64,000 nt of DNA from Acidisphaera sp. S103 (GCF_009765975.1 NZ_LMUJ01000036.1:237975-301974); one strand, 5' to 3'. Counted from the stretch's first letter, positions 18,901 through 27,370 are shown. The notes: generated by a model from the sequence alone, not told the origin. A program made the numbers and translations.

Positions 18901-21591
18901 GGGGGTGGTTTCCAGCAGGATCGAGCCGCCGAGCGCCACGGTCGACTCGAAGGCTACGCCGCCGGACAGGATTTCGGTGGCGCCGCTGTCGACCGTCGTG
19001 CTGATGGCTTCGGCGCTGGCGGATATGACCTGGAACCCGCCGCTCAATACGGTCGTATCGATGGCGGAGCCGGCGAACCGTAGATCCTGCTGGCCGCCGC
19101 TGCCGACCTGTGTGGCGATGGCGGTGCCGCTGGAGAAGACGGTCTGCTGGCCGCCCTGATCGACCGTCGTGCTGATGGCGGACCCGCCGGCGTAGACGTC
19201 CTGCCGGCCGCCGCTGCTGACCGTGGTGAAACTGGCGGTGCCGCCGGAGAAGACGGCTTGATCGCCGCCGCTGCTGACCGTGGTGAAGCTGGCCGAACCC
19301 GTGGACAGCACGTATTGGACCGCGCCGCTGAGCAGGCTGGTGTTGGTTTGCGACGCGCCGGTGAAGGTCACACCCGAGTAGACCCGGACATCGGCGACGC
19401 CGGTCGAAATCACGGTACCGTCGACGGTGGGGGTGTCGATCGTGCTGCCGGGCAGGGCGATCAGATAGCCGCCGGACTCGATGGTGGTGGTGTCGGCGGT
19501 GGCGCCGGACGACACCACCTGGACGCCGCCGCTTTCCACGGTGATGTTGCTGGTGGTGCCGCCGGGCAGCACGACCAGTTCGCCGTCGTCGGGGACCGGC
19601 AGCAGGCTGGATGTCACGCCGGCGGACACCGTCACGTACAGGCTGGACGCGGTCGGCGACAGTTCCAGCGTCAGCAGCGTGCCGGATGCGTTCGAAGTGA
19701 CCGAGACGACCTCATCGGTGTAGGTGCCGGCCAGCGTCTGCGAATAGACGGTGCTGCCGCCGGAACTGACCGTCAGTTGATCGCCGGTGATGGTGGCAGT
19801 TTCGCCCGCGGAATAGGGGGTCGTCTCCAGCAGGATCGAACCGCCAGCGTGCAGCCGCGTGTCGCTGACCGCGCCGTTGGAGATAACGAGCCAGCCGCCG
19901 CTTTCCACCGTGGTGAAGGTGGCCGAACCGACAAGCCCTGCACTGAGGGAGGAGTAAACGTCCTCGGTGCCGCCGTTCTCGATCGTGGTGTTGCTGGTTA
20001 TGGCACCGGAATAGACGAAGACCTGCCCGCCGCCCTCGATCACGGTGTCGCTGGTGATGGCACCGGAATAGACGAATTGCTGGGCGCCGCTCTCCACCGT
20101 GGTGGCGGTCGTGAAGGCTGAGTACAGGACGTTCTCGACGGCGCCGTCTTCCAGCGTGGTGCTGATGGCGTTGCCGGAGATGTAGTCGAAACCGCCGCTT
20201 TCGACGGTGGTGCTGATGACGAGCGTGCCGTAGTCGACATCCAGTTCGCCGCCGTCTTGCACGGTCGTGGCAAGGCCGGAGGCGAAGGAGTAGAAGTATT
20301 GGGTTCCGCCGTTCTCGATCGTCGTACTGACGGCGAGGCCGCCGGAGGAGACGATTTGAAATCCACCGCTTTCGACCGTGGCGCCGGTAGCTGTGCCGCC
20401 GTTTGAAACGAATTCGTTGGCGCCTTTCTCGATCGTCGTGCCGCTGGCGGCACCGCCGGTGAAGACGGTTTCGGTGCCGCCGCTGCCGATCGTGGTGTTG
20501 AGAGTGACGCCACCGGAGGAGACGGCGTCGTTGCCGCCGCTCAGGATCGCGAAGTTGACGCCGGAACCGGCGGACAGGGTCGCGCTGCCGCCTTTGCTGA
20601 TGGTCGTGCCGCTGGCGATGCCGCCGGAATAGACAAACTCGGCACCGCGGCTGGTGACGGTGGTGTCGATGGCACTGCCGCCGGAATAGACATATTGGTC
20701 GCCGCCACTGCTGACGGTGGTGTCGATGGCGGAGCCGGTGGCCAGGACGTATTGGCTGAGGCCGCTGGTCAGGGCGGCGCCGGTTTCGGTTTGTCCGCTG
20801 AACACCAGGCCGGACTTCGGGCTGATGGTGACCACGCCGGTCGCGGCCACGTCGCCGGCGCCCGAGGTGACAAGGCCGTTCACCGTGCTGCCGGGCAGCG
20901 CGATCAGCAGGCCGCCGGCCATGACCGTGTTGCCGTTGGCGGTGCCGCCTTGAACCACGATCTCTATGCCGCCGCTGTCGACGGTCGTACCCTGCGCGGT
21001 GGCGCCGGAGGAGACAACGAACAGACCGCCGTTTTCGACCGTGGTGGCGATGGCGGAGCCGTGCGCGTTCACCTGTTCGTAGCCGCCGCTCTGCACGGTG
21101 GTGCTGGTCGCGCTGCCGGCCGACGAAACGACCTGGGTGCCGGCCAGATCGGTGTCGAAGGCGGCGCCGCCGGAGAAGATGAATTGCTGTCCGCCCGCTT
21201 CGACGGTGATGGACGTGGCGGTGCCGGAGGAGAGACGTTCCTCGCCGCCGCTCTGTACGGTCGTGCTGATGACGGTGCCGCCGGATTGGACGAGTTCCTC
21301 GCCGCCGGATTGCACCAGGGTGACGATGTCGGTGCCGCTGAATTCCGCGTCGATCAGGCCGCCGCTCTGAACGGTGGTGCTGTATGCGAAGCCGTCGGGG
21401 TTATCCAGGCCGCCGCTGCTGCCGAGTACGGTGAGGCTGGCGACGGCGCCGGCGAAGAGTTGGATCTCACCGCCGGCGAAAGCTGTCGTGCCGACAGCTA
21501 TGGCGTCTGGGTCAATCTCGAGTTCGTCGTTGGCGCCGACTTGCACACCGGAGGAGGTGACGCCGGACGATACGGTGGTGACGTTGGTCAC
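15997..21591 (-). CDS. Giant strand-loop-strand repeat protein with C-terminal Hint domain
   Basis: The 1864-residue protein is almost all low-complexity beta repeats of roughly 18-20 residues, with units such as TTVSSGGDQAVFSGGTAS. These are the AIDA/autotransporter strand-loop-strand type and should stack into a long beta helix. Near residue 1533 the repeats stop and a Hint (hedgehog/intein) domain begins with CFVAGTLIGTPAGEVRV, followed by LRVGDSVMTAHNG and the block-B-like DLHITKAHAL; about 170 residues of unclassified sequence follow. Cys1533 would be the nucleophile for self-cleavage or splicing. No signal peptide and no autotransporter barrel are seen, so export is probably by a type I or other system that recognises the C-terminus. 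The LuxR-type regulator gene lies upstream on the same strand. Confidence 0.88.
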   Translation of the reverse strand: MTNVTTVSSGVTSSGVQVGANDELEIDPDAIAVGTTAFAGGEIQLFAGAVASLTVLGSSGGLDNPDGFAYSTTVQSGGLIDAEFSGTDIVTLVQSGGEELVQSGGTVISTTVQSGGEERLSSGTATSITVEAGGQQFIFSGGAAFDTDLAGTQVVSSAGSATSTTVQSGGYEQVNAHGSAIATTVENGGLFVVSSGATAQGTTVDSGGIEIVVQGGTANGNTVMAGGLLIALPGSTVNGLVTSGAGDVAATGVVTISPKSGLVFSGQTETGAALTSGLSQYVLATGSAIDTTVSSGGDQYVYSGGSAIDTTVTSRGAEFVYSGGIASGTTISKGGSATLSAGSGVNFAILSGGNDAVSSGGVTLNTTIGSGGTETVFTGGAASGTTIEKGANEFVSNGGTATGATVESGGFQIVSSGGLAVSTTIENGGTQYFYSFASGLATTVQDGGELDVDYGTLVISTTVESGGFDYISGNAISTTLEDGAVENVLYSAFTTATTVESGAQQFVYSGAITSDTVIEGGGQVFVYSGAITSNTTIENGGTEDVYSSLSAGLVGSATFTTVESGGWLVISNGAVSDTRLHAGGSILLETTPYSAGETATITGDQLTVSSGGSTVYSQTLAGTYTDEVVSVTSNASGTLLTLELSPTASSLYVTVSAGVTSSLLPVPDDGELVVLPGGTTSNITVESGGVQVVSSGATADTTTIESGGYLIALPGSTIDTPTVDGTVISTGVADVRVYSGVTFTGASQTNTSLLSGAVQYVLSTGSASFTTVSSGGDQAVFSGGTASFTTVSSGGRQDVYAGGSAISTTVDQGGQQTVFSSGTAIATQVGSGGQQDLRFAGSAIDTTVLSGGFQVISASAEAISTTVDSGATEILSGGVAFESTVALGGSILLETTPYFSGETATISSNDMLTVRAGGVPLYTQQLAGSYLGDAFSVTSTASGTLLTLQDVASSGTEIVASGHTSSGIAFGAGGIQDVLSGGTASNTELISAGVQVVSSGGTADGSIVGSGGDQIVLPGANVTGTQTSGGAVISTGVAVVVTHSGVTFSGASETGSTFSGADIQYVLSGGTATSITLESGAQQAVFSGGTATSATVSSGGLQYVSAGGTTSLTTIRSSGTATVTSAGSAVSTTVSAGGVEAVSFGGVAISTIVSSGGAAQVSSGGTTSVTTVHTGGSELVYSGGSAVSTTVSSGGSQVVSGGSASFTTVASSGTEAISSGGSATSTTVSLAGTQTVFAGGTAESTLVRGTQAISSGGVAISATVSGNQEVFAGGVTSFTTVVSFQETLEGPGAKSISTTVNTGGFEYISGGGSALYTTISSGGVLNVVSGTAISATVLNSGSAAIFGSASFTTVEDGGTVQDSNFAVSTTVESGGLDLVDNGATDSGATIEGQQFVSGGGSAISTTVDSGGYSYVHGAANFTTVEAGGHEDIFSGGVASNTTVESGGFEVLSGTGVASNITVDVGGSIVLLNFAYDGSETAIIDASDVLSVTSDGSTVYTQQLVGAYTDEAFAVTSNTLGTELTLQNGSPVICFVAGTLIGTPAGEVRVEKLRVGDSVMTAHNGPRKVIWIGHGKVLATRGKRSVETPVIVRKGALADNLPHQDLHITKAHALYIDGALIPVEFLVNHRTIVWDDRAQEVEIYHVELKTHDVLIANGVPAETYRDDGNRWLFRNTNESWYLPPQDPYAPVLTGGPVVDAAWQRLLDRTGTGDTGPLTDDPDLHLIVDGTRVDPREHTDSTYIFRLPATPASVVVASRTGVPSELGIARDPRTLGVALRQVTIRQGARFMLFDADDERLATGFHGYEPADNLRWTNGRAALPIDAFARFDQGAEVTLRLGAATRYPDDRAAGLHQTPHEASRRPA

Positions 21592-21936
21592 AGAGTCAGA
21601 TCCTGTGGGCTGCGTGTGGCGGGCGGCGTTGGGGGAGGCGCGGCGTGCTGTTGCGGCACCGGTTCAGCCGGGTGGGCGGTTCGGGGAATGGGTCTTCTCC
21701 ATCTGCCCGGATCATTCGGGTGGAAGACCGATGCGCGCCGTCTCGGCCCGCATGTGCCGTAACAAAAGGGCGTGTGCCATTGAGCTCCGTTCCGCGATGC
21801 AGCCTCCTTGGACACCGACCGGAGCCAAGCCGCGATTGACCGCTTAAGCCGTTAGATTAGCTTAACGTATCGGAAGTGATGTGAGGCTGTCACCCCTACG
21901 GATTAGTAGGGGGGTGGAACGATGCAAGCGGCAGCG
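21592..21936. other. Leader/promoter gap of the giant Hint gene
   Basis: 345 bases between the LuxR-type gene and the giant gene, both minus strand. It holds an inverted repeat TTAAGC (21844-21849) and GCTTAA (21860-21865) ten bases apart in a small AT-rich island, a possible regulator site. No gene seen. Confidence 0.55.
21844..21865. promoter_or_regulatory. Inverted repeat TTAAGC-N10-GCTTAA
   Basis: Perfect 6-bp arms spaced one helical turn apart, centre to centre about 16 bases, in the AT-rich part of the gap upstream of the giant protein gene. LuxR-type regulators often bind such dyads, and a LuxR-type gene is adjacent. Binding is not shown by the sequence alone. Confidence 0.35.
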
Positions 21937-22722
21937 TCAGCCACCACCGCGCAACCAAAGTCTGGTCAGGCCTGCTCGGCTGCGGACACCGAATTTGCGA
22001 TAGATGCCGACCACATATTGATGGACGGTGGATGACGCCAAGCCCAACTGGGGCGCAAAGTCTTTCTCCGAGGCATCGGTCAGCAGCAAGGGCAGCACCC
22101 TGCGTTCGGCCCCCGATAGTGGTGCCGATGCCATCAGCAGTCCCTGGTTGAGCATCAGGTTGCGGTGAAACCATTTGATGCCGCGCAGGGTGTCGGCGAA
22201 CAGGGCGATCTGTTCGTCCGTGAACATGGTGCGGGCGTAGAAACCGAAATGAGACTCGCAATCCTCATTCAGGGGAAATGCGACGAAGACGGCATCGAAT
22301 GTGCCGGCCGAGGCGTAGTGATGCTGGTAGAAGGCGGATTCGAACCAATCCGGGGGCAGTTCCCGGCGGAAGGAATAGGTTCTGAAGGTGCCGACGCCCC
22401 GCATCGGCAGAAGAAACGAGGGGTCGATTTCCCGCTTGTCCCAGATCTTCAATATCTCTTTGAAATGTCCTTCGTCCGGGTGGGGGGGAACCGGGTGGAG
22501 TGCCTGCACGGCACCGACGCGCCATCCCAGGAGCGGGTCGTCGTCGTGACCACCGTCCAGCCGGGTCGCGCCGGCCCAGGTGGCATTCCAGGCGCCGCCT
22601 CCATCGCAGAGAAACGACATCAGATGCGCGGCGGCCTGGGCGGACCGATCGGCCCCGAAATCAGCCAGGTCGTCCCAAAGACTATGAATATCTTCCTTGC
22701 CAGCGGTGTTCATGTGCCTCAT
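21937..22722 (-). CDS. LuxR-family transcriptional regulator
   Basis: The 261-residue protein ends in a LuxR/GerE helix-turn-helix: LSGAERRVLPLLL, then KDFAPQLGLASSTVHQYVV and IYRKFGVRSRAGL (about 192-255). The first 190 residues are not a recognised autoinducer domain and could be a PAS/GAF-like sensor. It starts at ATG 22722, with a second ATG at 22713. It is the nearest upstream gene to the giant Hint-domain protein, in the same direction with a 345-base gap, so it may control that surface protein; it is also divergent from the sugar ABC operon. Confidence 0.85.
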   Translation of the reverse strand: MRHMNTAGKEDIHSLWDDLADFGADRSAQAAAHLMSFLCDGGGAWNATWAGATRLDGGHDDDPLLGWRVGAVQALHPVPPHPDEGHFKEILKIWDKREIDPSFLLPMRGVGTFRTYSFRRELPPDWFESAFYQHHYASAGTFDAVFVAFPLNEDCESHFGFYARTMFTDEQIALFADTLRGIKWFHRNLMLNQGLLMASAPLSGAERRVLPLLLTDASEKDFAPQLGLASSTVHQYVVGIYRKFGVRSRAGLTRLWLRGGG

Positions 22723-23151
22723 CGTCGGCTTATTCCGGCGCGTTGCGGTGTGACAAAAAGCAACAGAGCGTCCACTTGCGTTACGGGCGCGAGGCCGTCA
22801 AGGCGGCGGTGGGTCGCCTTGCCGCGAGAGGGTGCAATCGTTCGTGGGAGTAACGCTTCAGCCGGATCCCAGGGTGTCCCATCTCTGTTGGGGCGGGCTT
22901 TTCACAACTCGGCAGACGTGGAGGAATCGGCCGCGTCTCGCGCAGCCGTTTCACGCGCTCAAAAGGGGACATTCCAATACCGGCCGGAGGGGATATTCCT
23001 ATGTTGGGTCAACACGTGGCCGGCCGAACTTGTGCCGCCTCGCATTTCCCCGTTAGGATCGGGGCGGGCAAAAAGACGGTTGTAATTGCCAGGGGCACGG
23101 CCCGTAGGGCGTGCCCGTGAGAAAAAAAGACCAAACGGAGGGACGCTCGAA
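22723..23151. other. Divergent control region between LuxR gene and sugar-ABC operon
   Basis: 429 bases. Two direct repeats GGGGACATTCC (22965-22975) and GGGGATATTCC (22989-22999) differ by one base and flank a CCGGCCGG palindrome, which could be an operator or a remnant of a mobile-element end. An A-rich stretch lies near 23121. No coding frame is convincing apart from the 31-codon frame annotated next. Confidence 0.5.
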
Positions 23152-23247
23152 ATGACCACTGTAGGCGCCATGTCGCCGCCGCCTGGAGGGCAGACGAAGT
23201 CCGACCCGCAAGCCGGATGCGCCGGTCCCCGCGGAACCAGGGGCTGA
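23152..23247 (+). CDS. Possible 31-residue leader peptide
   Basis: ATG at 23152 follows GGAGGG and reads MTTVGAMSPPPGGQTKSDPQ before a TGA at 23247, five bases before the binding-protein start. The closeness could couple translation of the two. There is no signal or membrane segment and no known match, so it may equally be just leader RNA with a chance open frame. Confidence 0.3.
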   Translation: MTTVGAMSPPPGGQTKSDPQAGCAGPRGTRG

Positions 23248-23252
23248 GCCGG

Positions 23253-24494
23253 ATGCCCCCCGTCACCCGCCGTGGTTTGGTCGCCGGCGCCTCTATCGGC
23301 AGTCTCGCACTCCCATTCATCCGGCCGGCGCGCGCCGCCGAGACGGTGCAGATGCTCAGCCATCGCTTCCCGGCGCTTGAAGTCCTGGCCGCGAACATGC
23401 GCAGCGCGATCCCCGGGGTTGAGGTGAATACGCAGCTTATGCCGTTCGACAAGGCGCTGGAACTCGCCACCATCGCGTTTTCGTCGAAAGCTACGTCCCC
23501 CGACATCGTTTACGCCAACGACAGCACTTTCCTGACCTTTGCCAAGAACGGCTGGATCCGGCCGCTCGACGACCTTTGGGCAAAGCACCGGGAGGAGTTC
23601 GGGCTCGACGATTTCACCAAGACCGTGGTGGCGGAGCGCAGTTACCAGGGCAAGATCTGGGGCGTACCGGCGACCAGCAATACGCTGCTGTTCTTCTATC
23701 GCAAGGACCTGTTCGACAAGGCGGGCAAGCAGCCGCCCAAGACGATCGTCGAGTATCGCGATCTGGCGAAGTCGTTCAACTCGCCGATGCGTGCCGGCAC
23801 GATCAGTTGCCTGCGCCCGGTGGACGCCGCGCTGAACGAGGTCAACTACTACATGAGCGCGATGGGCGCGGCCTGGTTCGACGACAAGTGGCATCCGGTG
23901 TTCAACGACGCCAAGGGTGTGGCGGCGATCGAGATGCTGGCGGACATCGACCATTACGCCCAGCAGGGCTTCACCAATGCCGCCAACGATGAATGCATGA
24001 TCGCCCTGCAGCAGGACACGGCGGCGATGGGCGTGCAATGGGCGACGCGCGCTTTGGCGATGGACGATCCGAACAAGTCGCGCGTCGTCGACAAGATCGA
24101 CTGGGCGGTGCCGCCACAGGGTCATCAGACCGTCGGCGGTGATGGATACTGCATCTCCGCTTTCTCCAAGCAGGATCCCGATCTGCTGTTCCGTATCCTG
24201 GCGACGGCGACGAACCAGAAGAACCTGCGCCCGGCTGCCGGCATGATGGTGCCGACGCGCACGTCGATCCTGGAGGATGCGGACCTGCGGCAGAAATACC
24301 GCTTCTTCCCGGCCGCCCTGGCGGCGATGAAGGTGGGACAAACCTATCCGAAGCTGCCCGAGTTCTACTCGGTCGGCCAATTCATCACGCAACGGATCAA
24401 CCAGGCCTTGATGCGCCAGATGACCGTCAAGGCGGCGCTGGACGCCGCGGCGGGAGAGACCGAGGCTTACCTCAAAGGTCACGGCTATTACTGA
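23253..24494 (+). CDS. Extracellular solute-binding protein of a sugar ABC transporter
   Basis: From the ATG at 23253 the 413-residue product begins MPPVTRRGLVAGASIGSLAL, a twin-arginine-like signal (TRRGLV) cut around ARAAE. A start at 23217 would only lengthen the n-region. The rest is a group 1 (MalE-type) binding protein: SPDIVYANDSTFL, YQGKIWGVPATSNTLLFFY, FNDAKGVAAIEML and the late AALDAAAGETEAYLKG. It would bind a sugar in the periplasm and deliver it to the two permeases that follow. The downstream GH51 arabinofuranosidase suggests an arabinose-containing oligosaccharide. No ATPase gene is in the operon. Confidence 0.92.
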   Translation: MPPVTRRGLVAGASIGSLALPFIRPARAAETVQMLSHRFPALEVLAANMRSAIPGVEVNTQLMPFDKALELATIAFSSKATSPDIVYANDSTFLTFAKNGWIRPLDDLWAKHREEFGLDDFTKTVVAERSYQGKIWGVPATSNTLLFFYRKDLFDKAGKQPPKTIVEYRDLAKSFNSPMRAGTISCLRPVDAALNEVNYYMSAMGAAWFDDKWHPVFNDAKGVAAIEMLADIDHYAQQGFTNAANDECMIALQQDTAAMGVQWATRALAMDDPNKSRVVDKIDWAVPPQGHQTVGGDGYCISAFSKQDPDLLFRILATATNQKNLRPAAGMMVPTRTSILEDADLRQKYRFFPAALAAMKVGQTYPKLPEFYSVGQFITQRINQALMRQMTVKAALDAAAGETEAYLKGHGYY

Positions 24495-24618
24495 TGACGA
24501 ACCGGCCGTAGCGGGAACGAACGTCATCGCCGCGGCGCAATCGGTCCGTCGCGGGGCGCGACGCAAGCGGCACCTTGGCTCCGCTTCCAGCGCCTGGCTG
24601 TTCCTGCTGCCCAGCGGT

Positions 24619-25443
24619 GTGACGCTGCTCGCCGTGCTGTTGGTGCCGCTTGGCTACGCGATGTGGCTGAGCCTGTTCGACTATGACATCGGCGCCGGGA
24701 TCGACCGGTTCATCGGCCTTGGCAACTACAGCGCATTGCTTGCAGACCAGCAGTTCTGGGACTCGCTGGGCCGCACCGTGGTGATCGTGGCCTGCAGCGT
24801 GACGCTGGAATTCACCGTGGGCCTGCTGGTCGCCTACGGCCTGTATCGCCTGACGTATGGTGTGCGCACGCTCAACCTGCTGATGTTCCTGCCCAACGTC
24901 ATCACGCCGGTGGTGGCGGCACTGTTCCTGCGCTGGATCTTCGTCAGCCGGTGGGGGCTGCTGTCGGGCATCCTGATCGGCCTGGGCATATTCCCCCCCG
25001 ACTTCCTGGGCGACCCCGACTGGGCGCGAGCCGTCGTGATCCTGGCGGACGCCTGGCAGTTTACGCCGTTCATGATCCTGGTGCTGTACGCCGGCCTCAA
25101 CACGGTCGATCAGAGCCAGATCGAGGCCGCACAGATCGACGGTGCCGGACCCTGGATGCTGCTGCTGCGCATCATGGTGCCGGCCATCCGCCCGCTGATC
25201 GCCTTCGTGCTGGCGATCCGGCTGATGGACGCGTTCCGCTTCTTCGACCAGATCTACGTGCTGACCGCCGGCGGACCCGGCACTGCGACCGAGACGATCA
25301 CGCTTTACACCTACGCACTTGCCTTCAGGCTGCTGCAGGTCGGCAAAGCCTCCGCGCTGGGTGTGATCACCCTGCTGATTGTCGCCGCGGCGGTCCTGGG
25401 CATGATCATGACATTATACCGGCGCGACAGGGCAGCGTTCTGA
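24619..25443 (+). CDS. ABC sugar permease (MalF type), start disturbed
   Basis: The coordinates use the first standard start, GTG 24619, but that cuts into membrane segment 1. The same frame stays open further upstream and reads VRRGARRKRHLGS then AWLFLLPSGVTLLAVLLVPL, a normal MalF-type N-terminus, with no ATG, GTG or TTG start. An ATG overlapping the binding-protein stop (24494) sits in another frame and hits TAG after five codons. A one-base loss near 24500-24510, or a rare start such as ATT 24487, would explain this. The rest is normal, with the ATPase-contact EAA loop IEAAQIDGAGPWMLLLRIMV (about residue 170). Confidence 0.85.
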   Translation: MTLLAVLLVPLGYAMWLSLFDYDIGAGIDRFIGLGNYSALLADQQFWDSLGRTVVIVACSVTLEFTVGLLVAYGLYRLTYGVRTLNLLMFLPNVITPVVAALFLRWIFVSRWGLLSGILIGLGIFPPDFLGDPDWARAVVILADAWQFTPFMILVLYAGLNTVDQSQIEAAQIDGAGPWMLLLRIMVPAIRPLIAFVLAIRLMDAFRFFDQIYVLTAGGPGTATETITLYTYALAFRLLQVGKASALGVITLLIVAAAVLGMIMTLYRRDRAAF

Positions 25444-26297
25444 TGGATGCGGCGACGACCAAACGCAGATGGTGGAGCGGGCACGCGCGGACGCAGGTTC
25501 CGCTGTTCCTGCTGTTGTGCGGCTTCACCGCGGTGAACCTGACGCCCGTGGTCTGGGCGGTGCTGACGTCGTTCAAGCAGCCGGTGGATGCCTTCGCCGT
25601 CCCGCCCGAACTGGTGTTCACGCCGACCTTCACATTCCACTACCAGGTCTGGGTGGAAAAGGCGTTCTGGCATTACCTGATCAATAGCGTCGTCATCTCG
25701 GTCAGCACCGTCGTGATTTCGGTCTCGATCGGCACGATGGCGGCCTATGGCCTGTCGCGGCTGCGCTCCAACACGTCCCGCGGGGTGCTGTTCGCCATCC
25801 TGTCGATGCGGATGTTCCCGCATATCCTGCTGGCCATCCCGTTCTTTGTCCTGGCCAGGATGCTGGGACTGATCAACACCTACCCGGCGATGATCCTGGC
25901 GCTCGTTGCGATTAACCAACCATTCACCATATGGCTGATGCGCAGCTTCTTCCTGGACGTGCCGGGCGAACTGTATGAGGCGGCGGAGATCGACGGCTGC
26001 AACGCCTGGCAGGTGTTCGCTCGCGTCGGCCTGCCCCTGGTCCGGCCCGGGCTGTGGGTCACCGCGCTGTTCAGCCTGCTGCTGGCCTACAACGAATTCC
26101 TGCTTGGCCTGGTGCTGACCGGTCCGGCGACCAAGACGCTGCCGGTGGCATTGTCGGAATACGGCGCCGAGGACATCAACTACTGGACGCTGTCGGCAGC
26201 CGCCGCGGTGGGCATCATGCTGCCGATCGTCGCGTTCATGATACTGCTGCAACGCCACCTGGTGCGGGGGCTGTCGATGGGAGCGGTGAAGGGATGA
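25443..26297 (+). CDS. ABC sugar permease (MalG type)
   Basis: ATG 25443 overlaps the stop of the first permease (TGATG). The 284-residue protein has six hydrophobic segments and the EAA loop YEAAEIDGCNAWQVFARVGL near residue 178, which contacts the transporter ATPase. It pairs with the previous permease to form the channel for the substrate carried by the binding protein. The MalG-like motif PVALSEYGAED lies before the last segment. No matching ATPase gene follows, so the complex probably borrows an MsmK/UgpC-like ATPase from elsewhere in the genome (inference). Confidence 0.93.
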   Translation: MDAATTKRRWWSGHARTQVPLFLLLCGFTAVNLTPVVWAVLTSFKQPVDAFAVPPELVFTPTFTFHYQVWVEKAFWHYLINSVVISVSTVVISVSIGTMAAYGLSRLRSNTSRGVLFAILSMRMFPHILLAIPFFVLARMLGLINTYPAMILALVAINQPFTIWLMRSFFLDVPGELYEAAEIDGCNAWQVFARVGLPLVRPGLWVTALFSLLLAYNEFLLGLVLTGPATKTLPVALSEYGAEDINYWTLSAAAAVGIMLPIVAFMILLQRHLVRGLSMGAVKG

Positions 26298-27370
26298 TCG
26301 CGCCAACAGCCACGACGGGGCCGATCGACAGCGACATCCACCCGGCGGTGGCCGGCTTGGCGACGCTGCTGCCATACCTGCCCGACCCCTGGCGGGAACA
26401 GGTCGTCCAGCGCGGCATGCAGGACCTGGAGACGATCGCCTACCCGGCCAATGCGCCGATCACATCCCGTTCGGACTGGCGGCCGGCCAGCGGCAAGGCG
26501 GCCGCCAGCCTGGACCGGCTGCGGTCGGAGGCGCTGGACCCGTTCGGCACCAGGATCGCCATCTGCAACTGCCTCTACGGCGTCCAGGCGCTGTTCAGCG
26601 AGGACATGGCCGCAGCGTTCGCCAGGGCGGTCAATCAATGGATGGCGAACGAGTGGCTCGACCGCGAGCCTCGCCTGCGTGCCTCCATCGTCCTGCCGAT
26701 GCAGAGCGTGGAGCGGGCGGTGGACGAGATCGAGCACTGGGCCCCGGACCGGCGTTTCGTCCAGGCGATGGTGCTGGCGTCGGGTGACGCCCCGCTGGGC
26801 AAGCGGCAGTACTGGCCGATCTACGCGGCGGCGGTTCGCCACGATCTGCCGATCGGCATCCATGCCGGCAGCGCCTATCACAATCCGAACACCGCGGCGG
26901 GATGGGGCTCGACCGTCACCGAGGATTATGTCGGCCAGGCGCAGGCGTTCCAGTCGCAACTGACCAGCCTGATCTGCGAAGGCGTGTTCAGCAAGTTTCC
27001 GACGTTGAAGGTCGTGCTGCTGGAATCCGGATTCACCTGGCTGGCGCCGCATATGTGGCGGCTGACGAAATACTGGCGCGGCCTGCGCCCGGAAATCCCC
27101 TGGGTGGACCGCACGCCGGCCGAGATCGTGCGCAGCAATGTCCGTCTGACGCTTCAGCCGGTGGACGCGCCGGCTGGTCAGGGGCAGTTGCAACGGATGA
27201 TCGACCATATGGGATCCGACCGGCTGCTGCTGTTTTCCACCGATTACCCGCACTGGCAGTTCGACGGTTCGGCCGCCATGCCGGACGGGTTGTCGCCGGA
27301 ACTGACCCGGCGCATCCTGGTTGACAATCCGCTGGAAACCTACACACGCCTGAAGGAGACGGGGCCATGA
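26294..27370 (+). CDS. Amidohydrolase family 2 (ACMSD-like) protein 1
   Basis: ATG 26294 overlaps the permease stop (ATGA). The 358-residue TIM-barrel protein has the DxH metal motif near the start (IDSDIHPAV), the mid-barrel histidine in LPIGIHAGSAYH and the late FSTDYPHWQFD with the catalytic aspartate. This subfamily (PF04909) includes metal-dependent decarboxylases and hydrolases acting on aromatic or lactone acids. With a second copy next to it and a GH51 enzyme after that, it may process the aglycone or lactone part of a plant glycoside, which is inference from context. Confidence 0.9.
   Translation: MIAPTATTGPIDSDIHPAVAGLATLLPYLPDPWREQVVQRGMQDLETIAYPANAPITSRSDWRPASGKAAASLDRLRSEALDPFGTRIAICNCLYGVQALFSEDMAAAFARAVNQWMANEWLDREPRLRASIVLPMQSVERAVDEIEHWAPDRRFVQAMVLASGDAPLGKRQYWPIYAAAVRHDLPIGIHAGSAYHNPNTAAGWGSTVTEDYVGQAQAFQSQLTSLICEGVFSKFPTLKVVLLESGFTWLAPHMWRLTKYWRGLRPEIPWVDRTPAEIVRSNVRLTLQPVDAPAGQGQLQRMIDHMGSDRLLLFSTDYPHWQFDGSAAMPDGLSPELTRRILVDNPLETYTRLKETGP

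Noticed and set aside
15997..21591. Repeat-rich DNA that might suggest a CRISPR array or satellite
   Set aside because: The repeats are in frame with a continuous 1864-codon gene, vary in length and sequence and have no constant spacer pattern.
16384..21762. Several plus-strand open frames of 240-400 codons
   Set aside because: All are shadows of the giant repeat gene and show the same repetitiveness in a Gly/Ala/Asp-rich form.
22959..24566. Long open frame (535 codons) on the minus strand
   Set aside because: It lies opposite the sugar-binding protein gene, which has clear family motifs; the frame is a by-product of GC-rich codon use.
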